Shown here in pieces: positions 27,858 to 36,382 of a stretch of DNA of 64,000 bases. The notes beneath the pieces were generated by a model. The model searched no databases. It saw only the letters and a program-made list of their open reading frames with translations, and had not been told where the DNA came from. Source of the DNA: Pirellulaceae bacterium (GTDB taxonomy: Bacteria; Planctomycetota; Planctomycetia; Pirellulales; Pirellulaceae); the NCBI GenBank assembly GCA_026004775.1, contig BPJU01000001.1:124001-188000 (forward strand), given 5' to 3'. The position numbers and the translations under genes are program-made. The first letter of the stretch is position 1; every line of letters starts with the position of its first letter.

Positions 27858-29222
27858 CTAGTCGCCGATGCAATATAAGTGCCCGGCTGTACGGATGAGC
27901 AGCCGCCGGCCGGAGACGGCATAGGAGGCGAGAGTCCGTTCGCCCAGATCATTGCGAGCCAACAGGCGAAATTCCGGACCGGGCTGGAGCACGTAGCCGA
28001 CTCCTTCTTCGCTTTGGAGATAGATCTTTCCGTCACCGTACAGCGGTGAGGCGGAGAAGTTGCCGTTCAATCGTTGTTGCCAGACAATGTGGCCCGTGGT
28101 GGACTCAAGGCAGCTAGCGATTCCCCGATCGCTTACCATATACAGGTAATGGTCCACCAGCAGCAGAGAGGGTGTATTGGGCGCCCCGCGTCGTTGCCGC
28201 CAAACGATATGCGTGTCGGTTACGTCACCCCGGCCGTCCACACGTACCGCGAGCACTTCCGGGGCATCATAACCGGTGGAGAAGAAAACCAGACCGTGTC
28301 CGAACACCGGCTTGGGCACGACTGAGTAGCCATCGTAGCGAACCCGCCATATTTCGCGGCCGGTTTGTGGATCATAAGCACACAGCGCGTCACTACCGGG
28401 GCTCACCAACTGGGCGCGGCCGCCAACTTCGATGAGAGCCGGCGTGCTGAACGAAAACTTTTTCAAGGCATCCGTGTTGCGCGGCGTTCGCCAAAGAACG
28501 CTTCCGGTGCCGGCACTCAGTGCCACGACGAAAGGGTCGACCGCCCCGTCGCAACTAAAGAGCAATCGGTCTTGCCACAGCACCGGGCTGCCTCCGTTTC
28601 CGTGTACCGGAGGATAGCGCAAAGTGTCGTTGCGCCACACCACCTTCCCGTCGAACGAAAGACAAGCTGTACCCATGTGCCCGAAATGCACATACAGCCG
28701 GTCGCCGAATGCGATGGGAGTGGGACTGGCGTGGCTGTTTTTGGTGTGAATGCGGGGGCTGCTGGCCCCGGGTTCACGGAATACTTCTACATCCCAAAGA
28801 ATCTCGCCTTGCTCAGCATCGAGACACAAAGCCCGCAACGAATAGTCCGGCTGAGGTTCCTCGCCCAACGCCACGGCGGTGGTGACAAATACTTTGTCTC
28901 CCCACACCACTGGTGACGACCAGCCAAGCCCGGGTATCGCCGTTCTCCAGCGGACATTGTCTGTTGAGGACCAGTGCACAGGTAGCCCGGTCGCTTCGAC
29001 ATGTCCATCACCGTAAGGTCCGCGAAATTGAAAAAAATATTGTGTATCAGCCGCCCATCCGCATGTGGCCGGTAGCAGCCATCCGATGAAAAAAACTATC
29101 ACAAGCGACGGTGAACAAATCGAAAATCGCACTGCCCCGGTTGTCGATCCGTGCCCCGTGGACATTTCATAATGACTCGATGGAACGATAATCTTTGGTA
29201 GATATCCAATATTGCTTGTCAC
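27858..29222 (-). CDS. Secreted PQQ-repeat beta-propeller protein
   Basis: A 454-residue exported beta-propeller with pyrroloquinoline-quinone-like repeats. The GTG at 29222 is supported by a near-perfect AAGGAGGT about eight bases upstream; an internal ATG at 29165 is the alternative. A hydrophobic segment at about 33-52 (SLVIVFFIGWLLPATCG) is the signal or anchor, after a long n-region. Repeats carry the usual W/G signatures, such as GLGWSSPVVWGDKVFVTT, ACLSFDGKVVWRN, LSAGTGSVLWRT, YDPQTGREIWRV and ESTTGHIVWQQRL. No PQQ-dehydrogenase active-site Glu/Asp pair was identified, so it may be a scaffold and not an enzyme. In planctomycetes such proteins often accompany cytochrome-like proteins, as with the converging haem/HEAT gene here. 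Confidence 0.85.
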   Translation of the reverse strand: MTSNIGYLPKIIVPSSHYEMSTGHGSTTGAVRFSICSPSLVIVFFIGWLLPATCGWAADTQYFFQFRGPYGDGHVEATGLPVHWSSTDNVRWRTAIPGLGWSSPVVWGDKVFVTTAVALGEEPQPDYSLRALCLDAEQGEILWDVEVFREPGASSPRIHTKNSHASPTPIAFGDRLYVHFGHMGTACLSFDGKVVWRNDTLRYPPVHGNGGSPVLWQDRLLFSCDGAVDPFVVALSAGTGSVLWRTPRNTDALKKFSFSTPALIEVGGRAQLVSPGSDALCAYDPQTGREIWRVRYDGYSVVPKPVFGHGLVFFSTGYDAPEVLAVRVDGRGDVTDTHIVWRQRRGAPNTPSLLLVDHYLYMVSDRGIASCLESTTGHIVWQQRLNGNFSASPLYGDGKIYLQSEEGVGYVLQPGPEFRLLARNDLGERTLASYAVSGRRLLIRTAGHLYCIGD

Positions 29223-29340
29223 TTGCCGCTACCTCCTTTTTTCTATCGCTTTCGTTGGGCCTTTATCCATTATCCCACAGCAACTATTCGAGTACTGATT
29301 TTGCTATTCGCCGCCCCAGACATGCCCGTTTCATTGCGAA

Positions 29341-32300
29341 TCAAGGACCGGAAGCGACCGGCGATGGGTTGGACAACTGCACCCGGTCGGCGCCTGCCAG
29401 GTACGCCATCCCGCGAATGTCAAAATGCTTCAACAATCCGAAACAGAAAAGCTCGGGATATTGGTTGACGGCCCAGTTGTTGTCGATAACTTGTTTCAGC
29501 GAAGAAAGGCTGTTATGAAGCGAAATCCGGTTATAAAGATTTTCTTCGATGCCGGCAGATACCAGTGCCGCGAGTGAGGAGCGGGGGCCCACGGCGACCA
29601 GGCGCACCGGACGGCCGGGATCTTTCGCCCGAAGCCACTTGGCCACCACCGACAACTGGCTTGCCTGAAGCCCGACGGGGCGTTCACCGACCGAGTTCAC
29701 CAGCAGCGCGAACAGAAAATCGCGCCGGCGGATCGCGCATTCGCCCCAGTAAAAAAGGTCGCACGCTGCGACAGCCGTGCCTGTATCCAGTAACTGCTGC
29801 ACCTGTGAATCGACGTTTGTTCGACCGCCTTCGGAAATGACGATGGTAGTCTCCCGAGCACCGGGCGGGATGATCTCGACCACAGGCACCGTCCACTGGT
29901 CGCCGATAGAAAGTTTCCAGTATTTCACTTGGCAATTGCGCCAGCTCGACTCCTTGCACAATTCGGCCTTCCATCCGTATTCACTGTGGTAGCGCACCAA
30001 TTGGGCGAGCAGCAAACGGCGCTCCTGTACCCAGTCGGATGAAGCTCCCGCGGGTGGTGTTTGGGGGTCAGCCGGCAGGTCGGCCGACAACCGCTGGGCC
30101 AGCTGGTGAAAGTCGAGATTGTCCGCCGGCAGCGGCACTTCAAGCTGGGCGGCCGTACGCACCTCCTCCTGACATACAATCTCGGTTACCGGAAATCGGT
30201 CGTCATCAGGATAGAAGGCCGCTCGAATGGCACGATAGAGAGCTTCTCGATTGTCCTTTTCGAAATTATGGGTACCTGGATCGTCATTAACATGGTGGCG
30301 CAGCCGCTCCTCCACGCCCAGCAACCGGTAGATGGGGCGGGCGGCTTCTAACAGCGGTGGCAGGGCGTGGCCGGAGGCGAAACAGCAGTTGTCTTTGGAG
30401 TTGAACGTCAGCAGCGCGTAGCGCGGAGCCAACATGGCTGTGTAATGCGTATAATCGGCATGGACAGCCAGGTCGGTCGGCGTCTGTTCGGAGTCGCCCA
30501 AATCAGAAAAATGCTCGACCCGTGTCAGGAAACTGGAATAGCCTGCCACCGGATTGGCCAGCCGCACGCGTGTGTCCAGCGCGGCCAGCGTGATGGTTTG
30601 CCATCCGCCGCCGGAGAGTCCCGCCACACCGACCCGCTGCGAATCGGCATGCGGGTGGCTCAAAAGCAAATCCAGGGCGCGTTCCATCGCCAAAACAAAC
30701 GGCGCCAAGCCGCTCGTCCCGCACAGGTCCAACTGGTTCATGCGGTAATGCGCAAAACCGTCGGAGCGCAACTGCCCCATGCCAAACCATTCGACGTTCA
30801 AAGCCAGAATCCCTCGTTTGGCCAGATTGATACACCGGATCTGTTTGTACGCGGCCGCTTTGCCGGCACCGTCGTGACCGTTGACATTCAGGAATACGGG
30901 TGCCTTCTCCGCCAACTGTTTCGGTTCGTACAGAATTGCCGGAATCCACAAACCCGGCAGCGCTTCGTAACGCAACTTCCGCAATCGATAGTCAGGCAGC
31001 GATTCGTCTGCTTCGTCCCATTCGACGTGCAGAGGCGCGTTGGCCCACTGAGCCGCTTCCCCTCGAAACACCACCCGTTCACGCAGCACCCGACGGAGCG
31101 TCTGGGCGTAGGCTTCCCACTGGGCTGCCGTTTCGAATTGGGGCAGGCGAGCCACGCGCTGCCGGCAAAACTCCTGGACTTCCCGCAGCGTCTGATCTGC
31201 GTCGATCAGCGGCTCTTCCAGCATGCGCGTCACCGGCACGGCGGCGTCTTCCGGCTGAAGCGACGGCCCAATACGCAGATGGCGAAAATAGACCGGTTCG
31301 CTGTGGTTCTGTAGGCCCAGAAACCCAACCAGCCGCCGGTTCTTCAGTTCCGGCGCAGTGGTAGCTTCCGCACGTACCACAAGCTCGCCATTGTGGTAGA
31401 TACGGTAGCTGTGCCCGCGGCAATCGATCTCCAACGTGTTCCACTGGCCTGCCGGACGGGATACCCGCGGCTCGGCCGGAACTACAGCATAGAGACTGGC
31501 CGAGTATTGATAAGGTTTCAACGAGCGATACCGGTCAGCCTGATCGTCCAGGATCTGTACTTCGATCCCGGCCCCTTCACCATGATGCCGGCCGTCCTCG
31601 GGCACCCGAATATACACGCCGGAATTGCCTCCCGCCTGCAATCGGTATTCCAGACGCAGATTGAAATCGCCGAACTCTTCTTCGCTCCTTAGCCAACTGC
31701 CTTTTCGGCCCGTGCAGACCAACAACCCCTCTTCGACCTTCCAGACGTCGGGCTCCGAACCGGTCGTTTGCCATCCGGCCAGGCTTGTGCCGTCAAACAG
31801 CGAACGGAACCCCAGTTCCGTGATTTTCACGTTGCGAAACTGAAAGGGACCACCGTCAGGCACTTCGGCCTGCAACGCAATGAACCCCTCCAGCGGCTCG
31901 ATCTTGTCGGTCTGCCATGCCTGTTGGCCGTTGATCTGGCAACTGGCCCGATGCCCGACGACCGTCAGTTTGATCTGATTCCAGTCTCCGCGTTTTACCA
32001 GATGGCTGCCACGAGCTTCCGAGATGCCGACGAGATTCCCTCCATCACCGTCCCGGAGGTTGATCTGATAACGAGTTGGCCAGGGGCGTCCCTGGGGCGG
32101 CAATTCGCAGCGGAAGAAAATCCCGGAGTCGTACCGTTCGCTGCGCAACGGGCGGTACTCCAGTTCGAGCACGAAATCGCGATACCGGTGGACCGACCGA
32201 ACCATTCCGTTACCCGCCTGGAGTGTCAAGACGCTTCCGTCGCATTGCACATCGGCGTTGGTGACGACCCACCGCGTCAGTTGTTGATCCAAGAGATCTA

Positions 32301-32472
32301 CGGTGTAGGCCTCCTGCGGTAACGCGGCTGGCTGTATAGTGAGCAGGCAAAGAGCAAACGCTGCGAACGACCATGCTGCCTTGCCACAGGAGGGCGGCCC
32401 TTGTGGCCTATTGGGGCAAAATGGGAACAGGGTTTCGTATGACCCATGGCGGGGTGGTAACTGCCAAGCCAT
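29341..32472 (-). CDS. Fusion: two DUF1080 domains plus alpha/beta-hydrolase
   Basis: A 1043-residue predicted secreted protein. The ATG at 32472 is preferred (GGAG at about nine bases), with a signal-like segment at about 36-52 (FAAFALCLLTIQPAALP). Two LamG-like DUF1080 (3-keto-disaccharide hydrolase) domains follow: about 60-215 (LELEYRPLRSERYDSGIFFR) and about 225-400 (SLFDGTSLAGWQ, GGNSGVYIRVPEDGRHHGEG). From about 440 comes an alpha/beta-hydrolase resembling acetylxylan-esterase/glucuronoyl-esterase-like enzymes, with VFLNVNGHDGAGKAA, the nucleophile elbow GLSGGGW (about 619) and a late His in DPGTHNFEKDN. The C-terminal 200 residues after this resemble a second, weaker hydrolase fold. 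Ligands are inferred to be carbohydrates. It converges with nothing and is transcribed toward the PQQ propeller. Confidence 0.82.
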   Translation of the reverse strand: MAWQLPPRHGSYETLFPFCPNRPQGPPSCGKAAWSFAAFALCLLTIQPAALPQEAYTVDLLDQQLTRWVVTNADVQCDGSVLTLQAGNGMVRSVHRYRDFVLELEYRPLRSERYDSGIFFRCELPPQGRPWPTRYQINLRDGDGGNLVGISEARGSHLVKRGDWNQIKLTVVGHRASCQINGQQAWQTDKIEPLEGFIALQAEVPDGGPFQFRNVKITELGFRSLFDGTSLAGWQTTGSEPDVWKVEEGLLVCTGRKGSWLRSEEEFGDFNLRLEYRLQAGGNSGVYIRVPEDGRHHGEGAGIEVQILDDQADRYRSLKPYQYSASLYAVVPAEPRVSRPAGQWNTLEIDCRGHSYRIYHNGELVVRAEATTAPELKNRRLVGFLGLQNHSEPVYFRHLRIGPSLQPEDAAVPVTRMLEEPLIDADQTLREVQEFCRQRVARLPQFETAAQWEAYAQTLRRVLRERVVFRGEAAQWANAPLHVEWDEADESLPDYRLRKLRYEALPGLWIPAILYEPKQLAEKAPVFLNVNGHDGAGKAAAYKQIRCINLAKRGILALNVEWFGMGQLRSDGFAHYRMNQLDLCGTSGLAPFVLAMERALDLLLSHPHADSQRVGVAGLSGGGWQTITLAALDTRVRLANPVAGYSSFLTRVEHFSDLGDSEQTPTDLAVHADYTHYTAMLAPRYALLTFNSKDNCCFASGHALPPLLEAARPIYRLLGVEERLRHHVNDDPGTHNFEKDNREALYRAIRAAFYPDDDRFPVTEIVCQEEVRTAAQLEVPLPADNLDFHQLAQRLSADLPADPQTPPAGASSDWVQERRLLLAQLVRYHSEYGWKAELCKESSWRNCQVKYWKLSIGDQWTVPVVEIIPPGARETTIVISEGGRTNVDSQVQQLLDTGTAVAACDLFYWGECAIRRRDFLFALLVNSVGERPVGLQASQLSVVAKWLRAKDPGRPVRLVAVGPRSSLAALVSAGIEENLYNRISLHNSLSSLKQVIDNNWAVNQYPELFCFGLLKHFDIRGMAYLAGADRVQLSNPSPVASGP

Positions 32473-32675
32473 GTAAGAATCTCCAATCAGTGCAGGGGGG
32501 TATCTTTGCGCGTGTTGGGGCGTGCTCTGGGCACAGTAGGTGCGATAGTTTGGACCCACACCGAGGCATATCTATTGTAACCGCGTCTGTAACCGTTAAA
32601 ACTATATCTGTAACGGCAGTCGGGCACTGGTTTTGGTTGTGAAGCCGTTCGCTTTTGCTTTCGGACGATCCGGTT

Positions 32676-32966
32676 ATGCTGATTCCGCGATTCACGTTAC
32701 GGACTTATTTTGTCGTTTGTGTGATGGTAGCTCTGATGGGCGTGGTGGCGAATTACGCGTGGAAGGGACAGACCTGGGCTGTCGCTTTGCTGGCTGCGGT
32801 TGGATCGTTCGTGGTGATGTTTGTGTTGTACGCTGCGGCGTTTATCGGGGCGTGGGGCTTTGTGGAAATCGCACTGGCACGCGCTCGCCGCCGGCAGCAA
32901 CCGACTAGCCCGTTTGCCACCGACCGGCCGGCACCGCAGGTGTTGCCTCCCGTGAGGTCGGGGTGA
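32676..32966 (+). CDS. Small membrane protein of the planctomycete PRFxLRT type
   Basis: A 96-residue protein of unknown function. The ATG at 32676 yields MLIPRFTLRTYFVVCVMVALMG, an opening common to small planctomycete membrane proteins; a TTG seven codons upstream is the alternative start. Two hydrophobic segments are visible (about residues 9-27 and 37-62). A basic Arg-rich segment (LARARRRQQ) and a Pro-rich tail follow. It precedes the ABC-linked membrane protein by 160 bases on the same strand, but no functional link is shown. Confidence 0.6.
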   Translation: MLIPRFTLRTYFVVCVMVALMGVVANYAWKGQTWAVALLAAVGSFVVMFVLYAAAFIGAWGFVEIALARARRRQQPTSPFATDRPAPQVLPPVRSG

Positions 32967-33126
32967 CGGGGGCGGTATGCAGGGCCGAGAGCCACTTGCA
33001 CAAAAAGCCGGGCGTGAATCGTAAGCGGACCGAAAAGCGCGGCTTGCGGCTGGAATGTCCGCTGAGGTTTGGTCCACACTACTTGGTCAGTGAAACACAC
33101 ACTTTGATGACCAGAGGACTTCCGAC

Positions 33127-35412
33127 ATGGTCAAATTCACCCGCGGGATCGCCACGTGGTGGCTTACCGCAACCGTCATTGCGGCCGTGCCGCTGTACGC
33201 CTGGAATGGCGAGGTGTTGAGCCTTCCGGCGAGGGCAGGCCCATCCTTGAGTGGGCTTACGCTGGACGTGGATACGCGCTGGGTAGCGGGCTTTGGCATG
33301 CGGCCCGTTCGGCTGCGGCTGGCGACCGCAGGCAAGACCCCCAGCCCCACCGATCGGACGCTAACGGTGGAACTGACCGTCACCGAGCAGTATTACGATA
33401 ATTGGAATTTGCGCGAACGGCGGCAACGTGGGGTAGGTGAACTGCTGTTGCCGGCCGGGGCCGCCACCGTCGAGCAAACTCTGAGCGTGCCGTGCTATGC
33501 CCCGTGGCGGCAGGTTGAGATAAGAGTGTGGGAGGGCAACCGCGAATTGCGAGAATTCCGGGCGGAGACTTACGCCCTGAACAGGACCTGGGGCCCCGTG
33601 GTCGGCAGATCCACTCTGGAAGCATCTTTCCCTAACCTGCTTGTGGTGGACAAGGATCTTCCACAAGCCAATCAAATCCATTCCAACGTCTTGTTCGATG
33701 TGGCGCAGTGGACCAGGTCCTGCTCTAAGGTCCAGGCGAACTTGCTTAGCTTGTCTAACCCTTACGGCGGTGCGGCACAAACAGCAGGTAATGTCTCGTC
33801 CGAAGCACCACGTGGTATCGAGGCGCCGTACCAGCATCCAGGAGATGCTGCCGTTTTGGCGGCGGTGGCTAATGACCCCAGCGTGATGTTGTTGGAACCG
33901 GCACAACTGCCGGATCGGTGGATTGACCTGTCTTGTGCCGATGTCGTGGTGTGCTCGCTGGATGAGATTCGGCTGCTTGCTGAGCAATTTCCTACAAAAC
34001 TGGAGGCGCTTCGCCGGTGGGTTTTGACCGGCCGGACGCTTGTGGTAGCCGGCGTCGGCAAGAGTGAGGAGAGCCTGAAGTGGCTTGCAGCGACATTTCA
34101 GATCACCGCCCTGGACCAACCCGTCGAGACAAGAGTGTGGAGCCGTCCAAAAACGTCCGGGAGTTTTCTGGAGGATCTTGAATCTTACTATCGCGCGAAC
34201 TGGCGGGCGATGATGGGGCAGCCCCCGCAGCCTCCTTCGGAAAATCCATTGTTTGACACGCCGGCGGAAATCCGTTTCTTTACCGCCAGAACGGGGGCCG
34301 GAATTGTGGTGGCTGCGGAGGACGACGATCCGTTCCAAGAACCTGAGCAATTATGGTCAATAGTTGGCCAGGTTGCGCCTCCCATTTCTTTCGTACTGCG
34401 ACACGGTTTTGTGCCGGGTACGGGAGAGACGCTAGGGGGTTCGGGGCTGGCCATTCCGGGCGTAGGAACTCCGCCGGTGAGAGGGTTCTTGGTGATGATT
34501 ACGTTGTTCGTAGCACTCGTTGGTCCGATAAACTATATCGCATTGTGGCGGTGGCGGAAACTGCATCTGACGCTGGTGACCATCCCGGCAGCGGCTGCCC
34601 TGGTCACGCTGGCCATCATCGCCTATGCGTTGCTCGCGGAAGGTTCTGCGGTGCGGGGACGAGTGCGTGCTGTGACGCGCATTTTGGCGGATGGCACGGC
34701 GGTGACTTGGTCGCGTCAATCGTATTTTGCGGGGGTGGCGGCATCAAACGGTCTGCGATTTTCCGAAGCGGCACTGGTAATCCCGTTACCTGGGGAAGGA
34801 GCAACGGCTCAGCCAGCCGGGGGAGAACTTCTCTGGCGCGATGGCCAAGCATGGCGCGGCGGCTACTATCGGTCGCGGCGACTCATATCGATGGAAGTCG
34901 TGGAAGTGGACCGCTACCCGATCCGGTTAGGATTCGACGGCCGTCAGGCCCGTAACGACTTGGGGGCTCACATTCAACAGTTGTTCGTGCGCGACAGCGA
35001 GGGGAAGTGGTGGAGAGCCTCGGATATAGCCGCCGGCCAGCAAGCAGTGCTCGAACCTGCCAAGGTCGAAGAAGTCACGAGGCGATTGACGTTGGCAGCA
35101 ACGAAAACCGTGGACGTTTCCTTTACCCGGCGTGCGGCGCGTGCCACGGTTTATGTTTATGATCCATGGTTGGCCTTTGCACGGTCAAAGGGCATACAAC
35201 CGCTTGCTGACCATATGATCAATGTGACCACCAGTCTGGAAGCCCTGCCACCGAAACCGTTTATCGCCCTGGTTGATCAGCCAAGTTGGTTTCCGATGGG
35301 AACGCGTCCGGTTTTGGAGAGGGAATCGCTGCGGATGGTTGTGGGAAGTTGGCAACCGCTGCACGACCAACAAGCCCCAGCGGGCAGCAGTGAAAAGTCT
35401 CGAGCCCATTAA
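33127..35412 (+). CDS. Large membrane protein co-encoded with an ABC exporter
   Basis: A 761-residue protein of unknown function. An N-terminal hydrophobic stretch (about 9-25, TWWLTATVIAAVPLYAW) is a signal or anchor. The following 400 residues are extracytoplasmic. They include a beta-sandwich (LTVELTVTEQYYDNW), then an alpha/beta region with ADVVVCSLDEIRLLAEQFPTKLEALRRWV and GRTLVVAGVG, which looks like a glutamine-amidotransferase-like or DUF4350-like fold lacking an obvious catalytic Cys. Two membrane helices are at about 452-474 and 480-504. A C-terminal domain of 250 residues follows. The ABC ATPase begins 10 bases later and the ABC permease overlaps that, so the three form one operon. 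The arrangement is reminiscent of the GldG/GldF/GldA type of ABC system, by gene order only. Confidence 0.72.
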   Translation: MVKFTRGIATWWLTATVIAAVPLYAWNGEVLSLPARAGPSLSGLTLDVDTRWVAGFGMRPVRLRLATAGKTPSPTDRTLTVELTVTEQYYDNWNLRERRQRGVGELLLPAGAATVEQTLSVPCYAPWRQVEIRVWEGNRELREFRAETYALNRTWGPVVGRSTLEASFPNLLVVDKDLPQANQIHSNVLFDVAQWTRSCSKVQANLLSLSNPYGGAAQTAGNVSSEAPRGIEAPYQHPGDAAVLAAVANDPSVMLLEPAQLPDRWIDLSCADVVVCSLDEIRLLAEQFPTKLEALRRWVLTGRTLVVAGVGKSEESLKWLAATFQITALDQPVETRVWSRPKTSGSFLEDLESYYRANWRAMMGQPPQPPSENPLFDTPAEIRFFTARTGAGIVVAAEDDDPFQEPEQLWSIVGQVAPPISFVLRHGFVPGTGETLGGSGLAIPGVGTPPVRGFLVMITLFVALVGPINYIALWRWRKLHLTLVTIPAAAALVTLAIIAYALLAEGSAVRGRVRAVTRILADGTAVTWSRQSYFAGVAASNGLRFSEAALVIPLPGEGATAQPAGGELLWRDGQAWRGGYYRSRRLISMEVVEVDRYPIRLGFDGRQARNDLGAHIQQLFVRDSEGKWWRASDIAAGQQAVLEPAKVEEVTRRLTLAATKTVDVSFTRRAARATVYVYDPWLAFARSKGIQPLADHMINVTTSLEALPPKPFIALVDQPSWFPMGTRPVLERESLRMVVGSWQPLHDQQAPAGSSEKSRAH

Positions 35413-35422
35413 GGTCCTTCCC

Positions 35423-36382
35423 ATGGCTGCCGAAACAATGATCGCCCTTCATCGGCTGCACCGGTATTTCGGCGCTACGCGAGCCGTGGACGATGTTTCG
35501 TTTGAGGTGCCGCGGGGAGTGGTTTTCGGTTACATCGGTCCCAACGGCGCGGGCAAGACCACCAGCATGCGCATCTTGGCGACGTTAGACCTTCCGACCT
35601 TCGGCGATGCCTATGTGGCGGGATTTTCGGTTGTCAATGATCCGGATCAAGTTCGCCGCCGACTGGGCTATATGCCCGACTCGTACGGTACCTACGCCAA
35701 CGTCACGTGTTGGGAATACCTGGATTTTTTTGCCCGAGCCTATGGTTTGGTGGGGAAACAGCGGCGGTGCGCCGTGGAACGCGTGATCGATTTTACAGGA
35801 CTGCGACCGCTGTCGGAAAAGCCGATGACGGCCCTTTCCAAAGGCATGAAACAACGTCTCTGTCTGGGACGCGCCCTGATCCACGACCCACCGGTACTGG
35901 TACTGGACGAACCGGCGGCCGGCCTGGATCCGGGGGCTCGGATCGAGCTGCGGGACATGATTCGTCAGATGGCCGATGCCGGAAAAACCATTCTGGTAAG
36001 CTCGCACATTCTCACCGAGCTGGCCGAAATGTGCGACCGCGTGGCGATCTTGATGCACGGCCGCCTTGTCGCTCAAGGAACCGTCCCGGAAATCCAGAAA
36101 TGTTACGAACACGTAGAGGACGACGCGATGTCATTGTTGCGCATCCGTGTTTGTGGCGATGTAAATCGATTGCGGGAATGGTTCGAACAGTGTGACCAGT
36201 ACAAGGTGGTCTCCGCCAACGAACATACCATGACCGTGTTTTGCCCGAAGAACGAAGAGCGACAAGCGGCGCTGCTGCGGGAACTGGTACTGGCCGGTTT
36301 TCCGATTGTGGAATTTGCACCGCGGGCGACATCGCTGGAAGATGTTTTCCTGAAAGTAACGCGGGGGAAAGCGGGAATATGA
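35423..36382 (+). CDS. ABC transporter ATP-binding protein
   Basis: Cytoplasmic ATPase of an ABC-2 type exporter, about 319 residues from the ATG at 35423, ten bases after the preceding stop. Upstream in-frame sequence has no family character. Walker A is GPNGAGKTT (about 39-47), the signature is LSKGMKQRL (about 139-147), Walker B is VLVLDEPAAGLDPG and the switch His is in ILVSSHILTELAEMC. The Q-loop region reads LGYMPDSYGTY. The C-terminal 100 residues (after about 225) resemble the regulatory extension of CcmA/NatA-type ATPases. The permease gene overlaps the stop codon by ATGA. The substrate is not deducible. Confidence 0.93.
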   Translation: MAAETMIALHRLHRYFGATRAVDDVSFEVPRGVVFGYIGPNGAGKTTSMRILATLDLPTFGDAYVAGFSVVNDPDQVRRRLGYMPDSYGTYANVTCWEYLDFFARAYGLVGKQRRCAVERVIDFTGLRPLSEKPMTALSKGMKQRLCLGRALIHDPPVLVLDEPAAGLDPGARIELRDMIRQMADAGKTILVSSHILTELAEMCDRVAILMHGRLVAQGTVPEIQKCYEHVEDDAMSLLRIRVCGDVNRLREWFEQCDQYKVVSANEHTMTVFCPKNEERQAALLRELVLAGFPIVEFAPRATSLEDVFLKVTRGKAGI

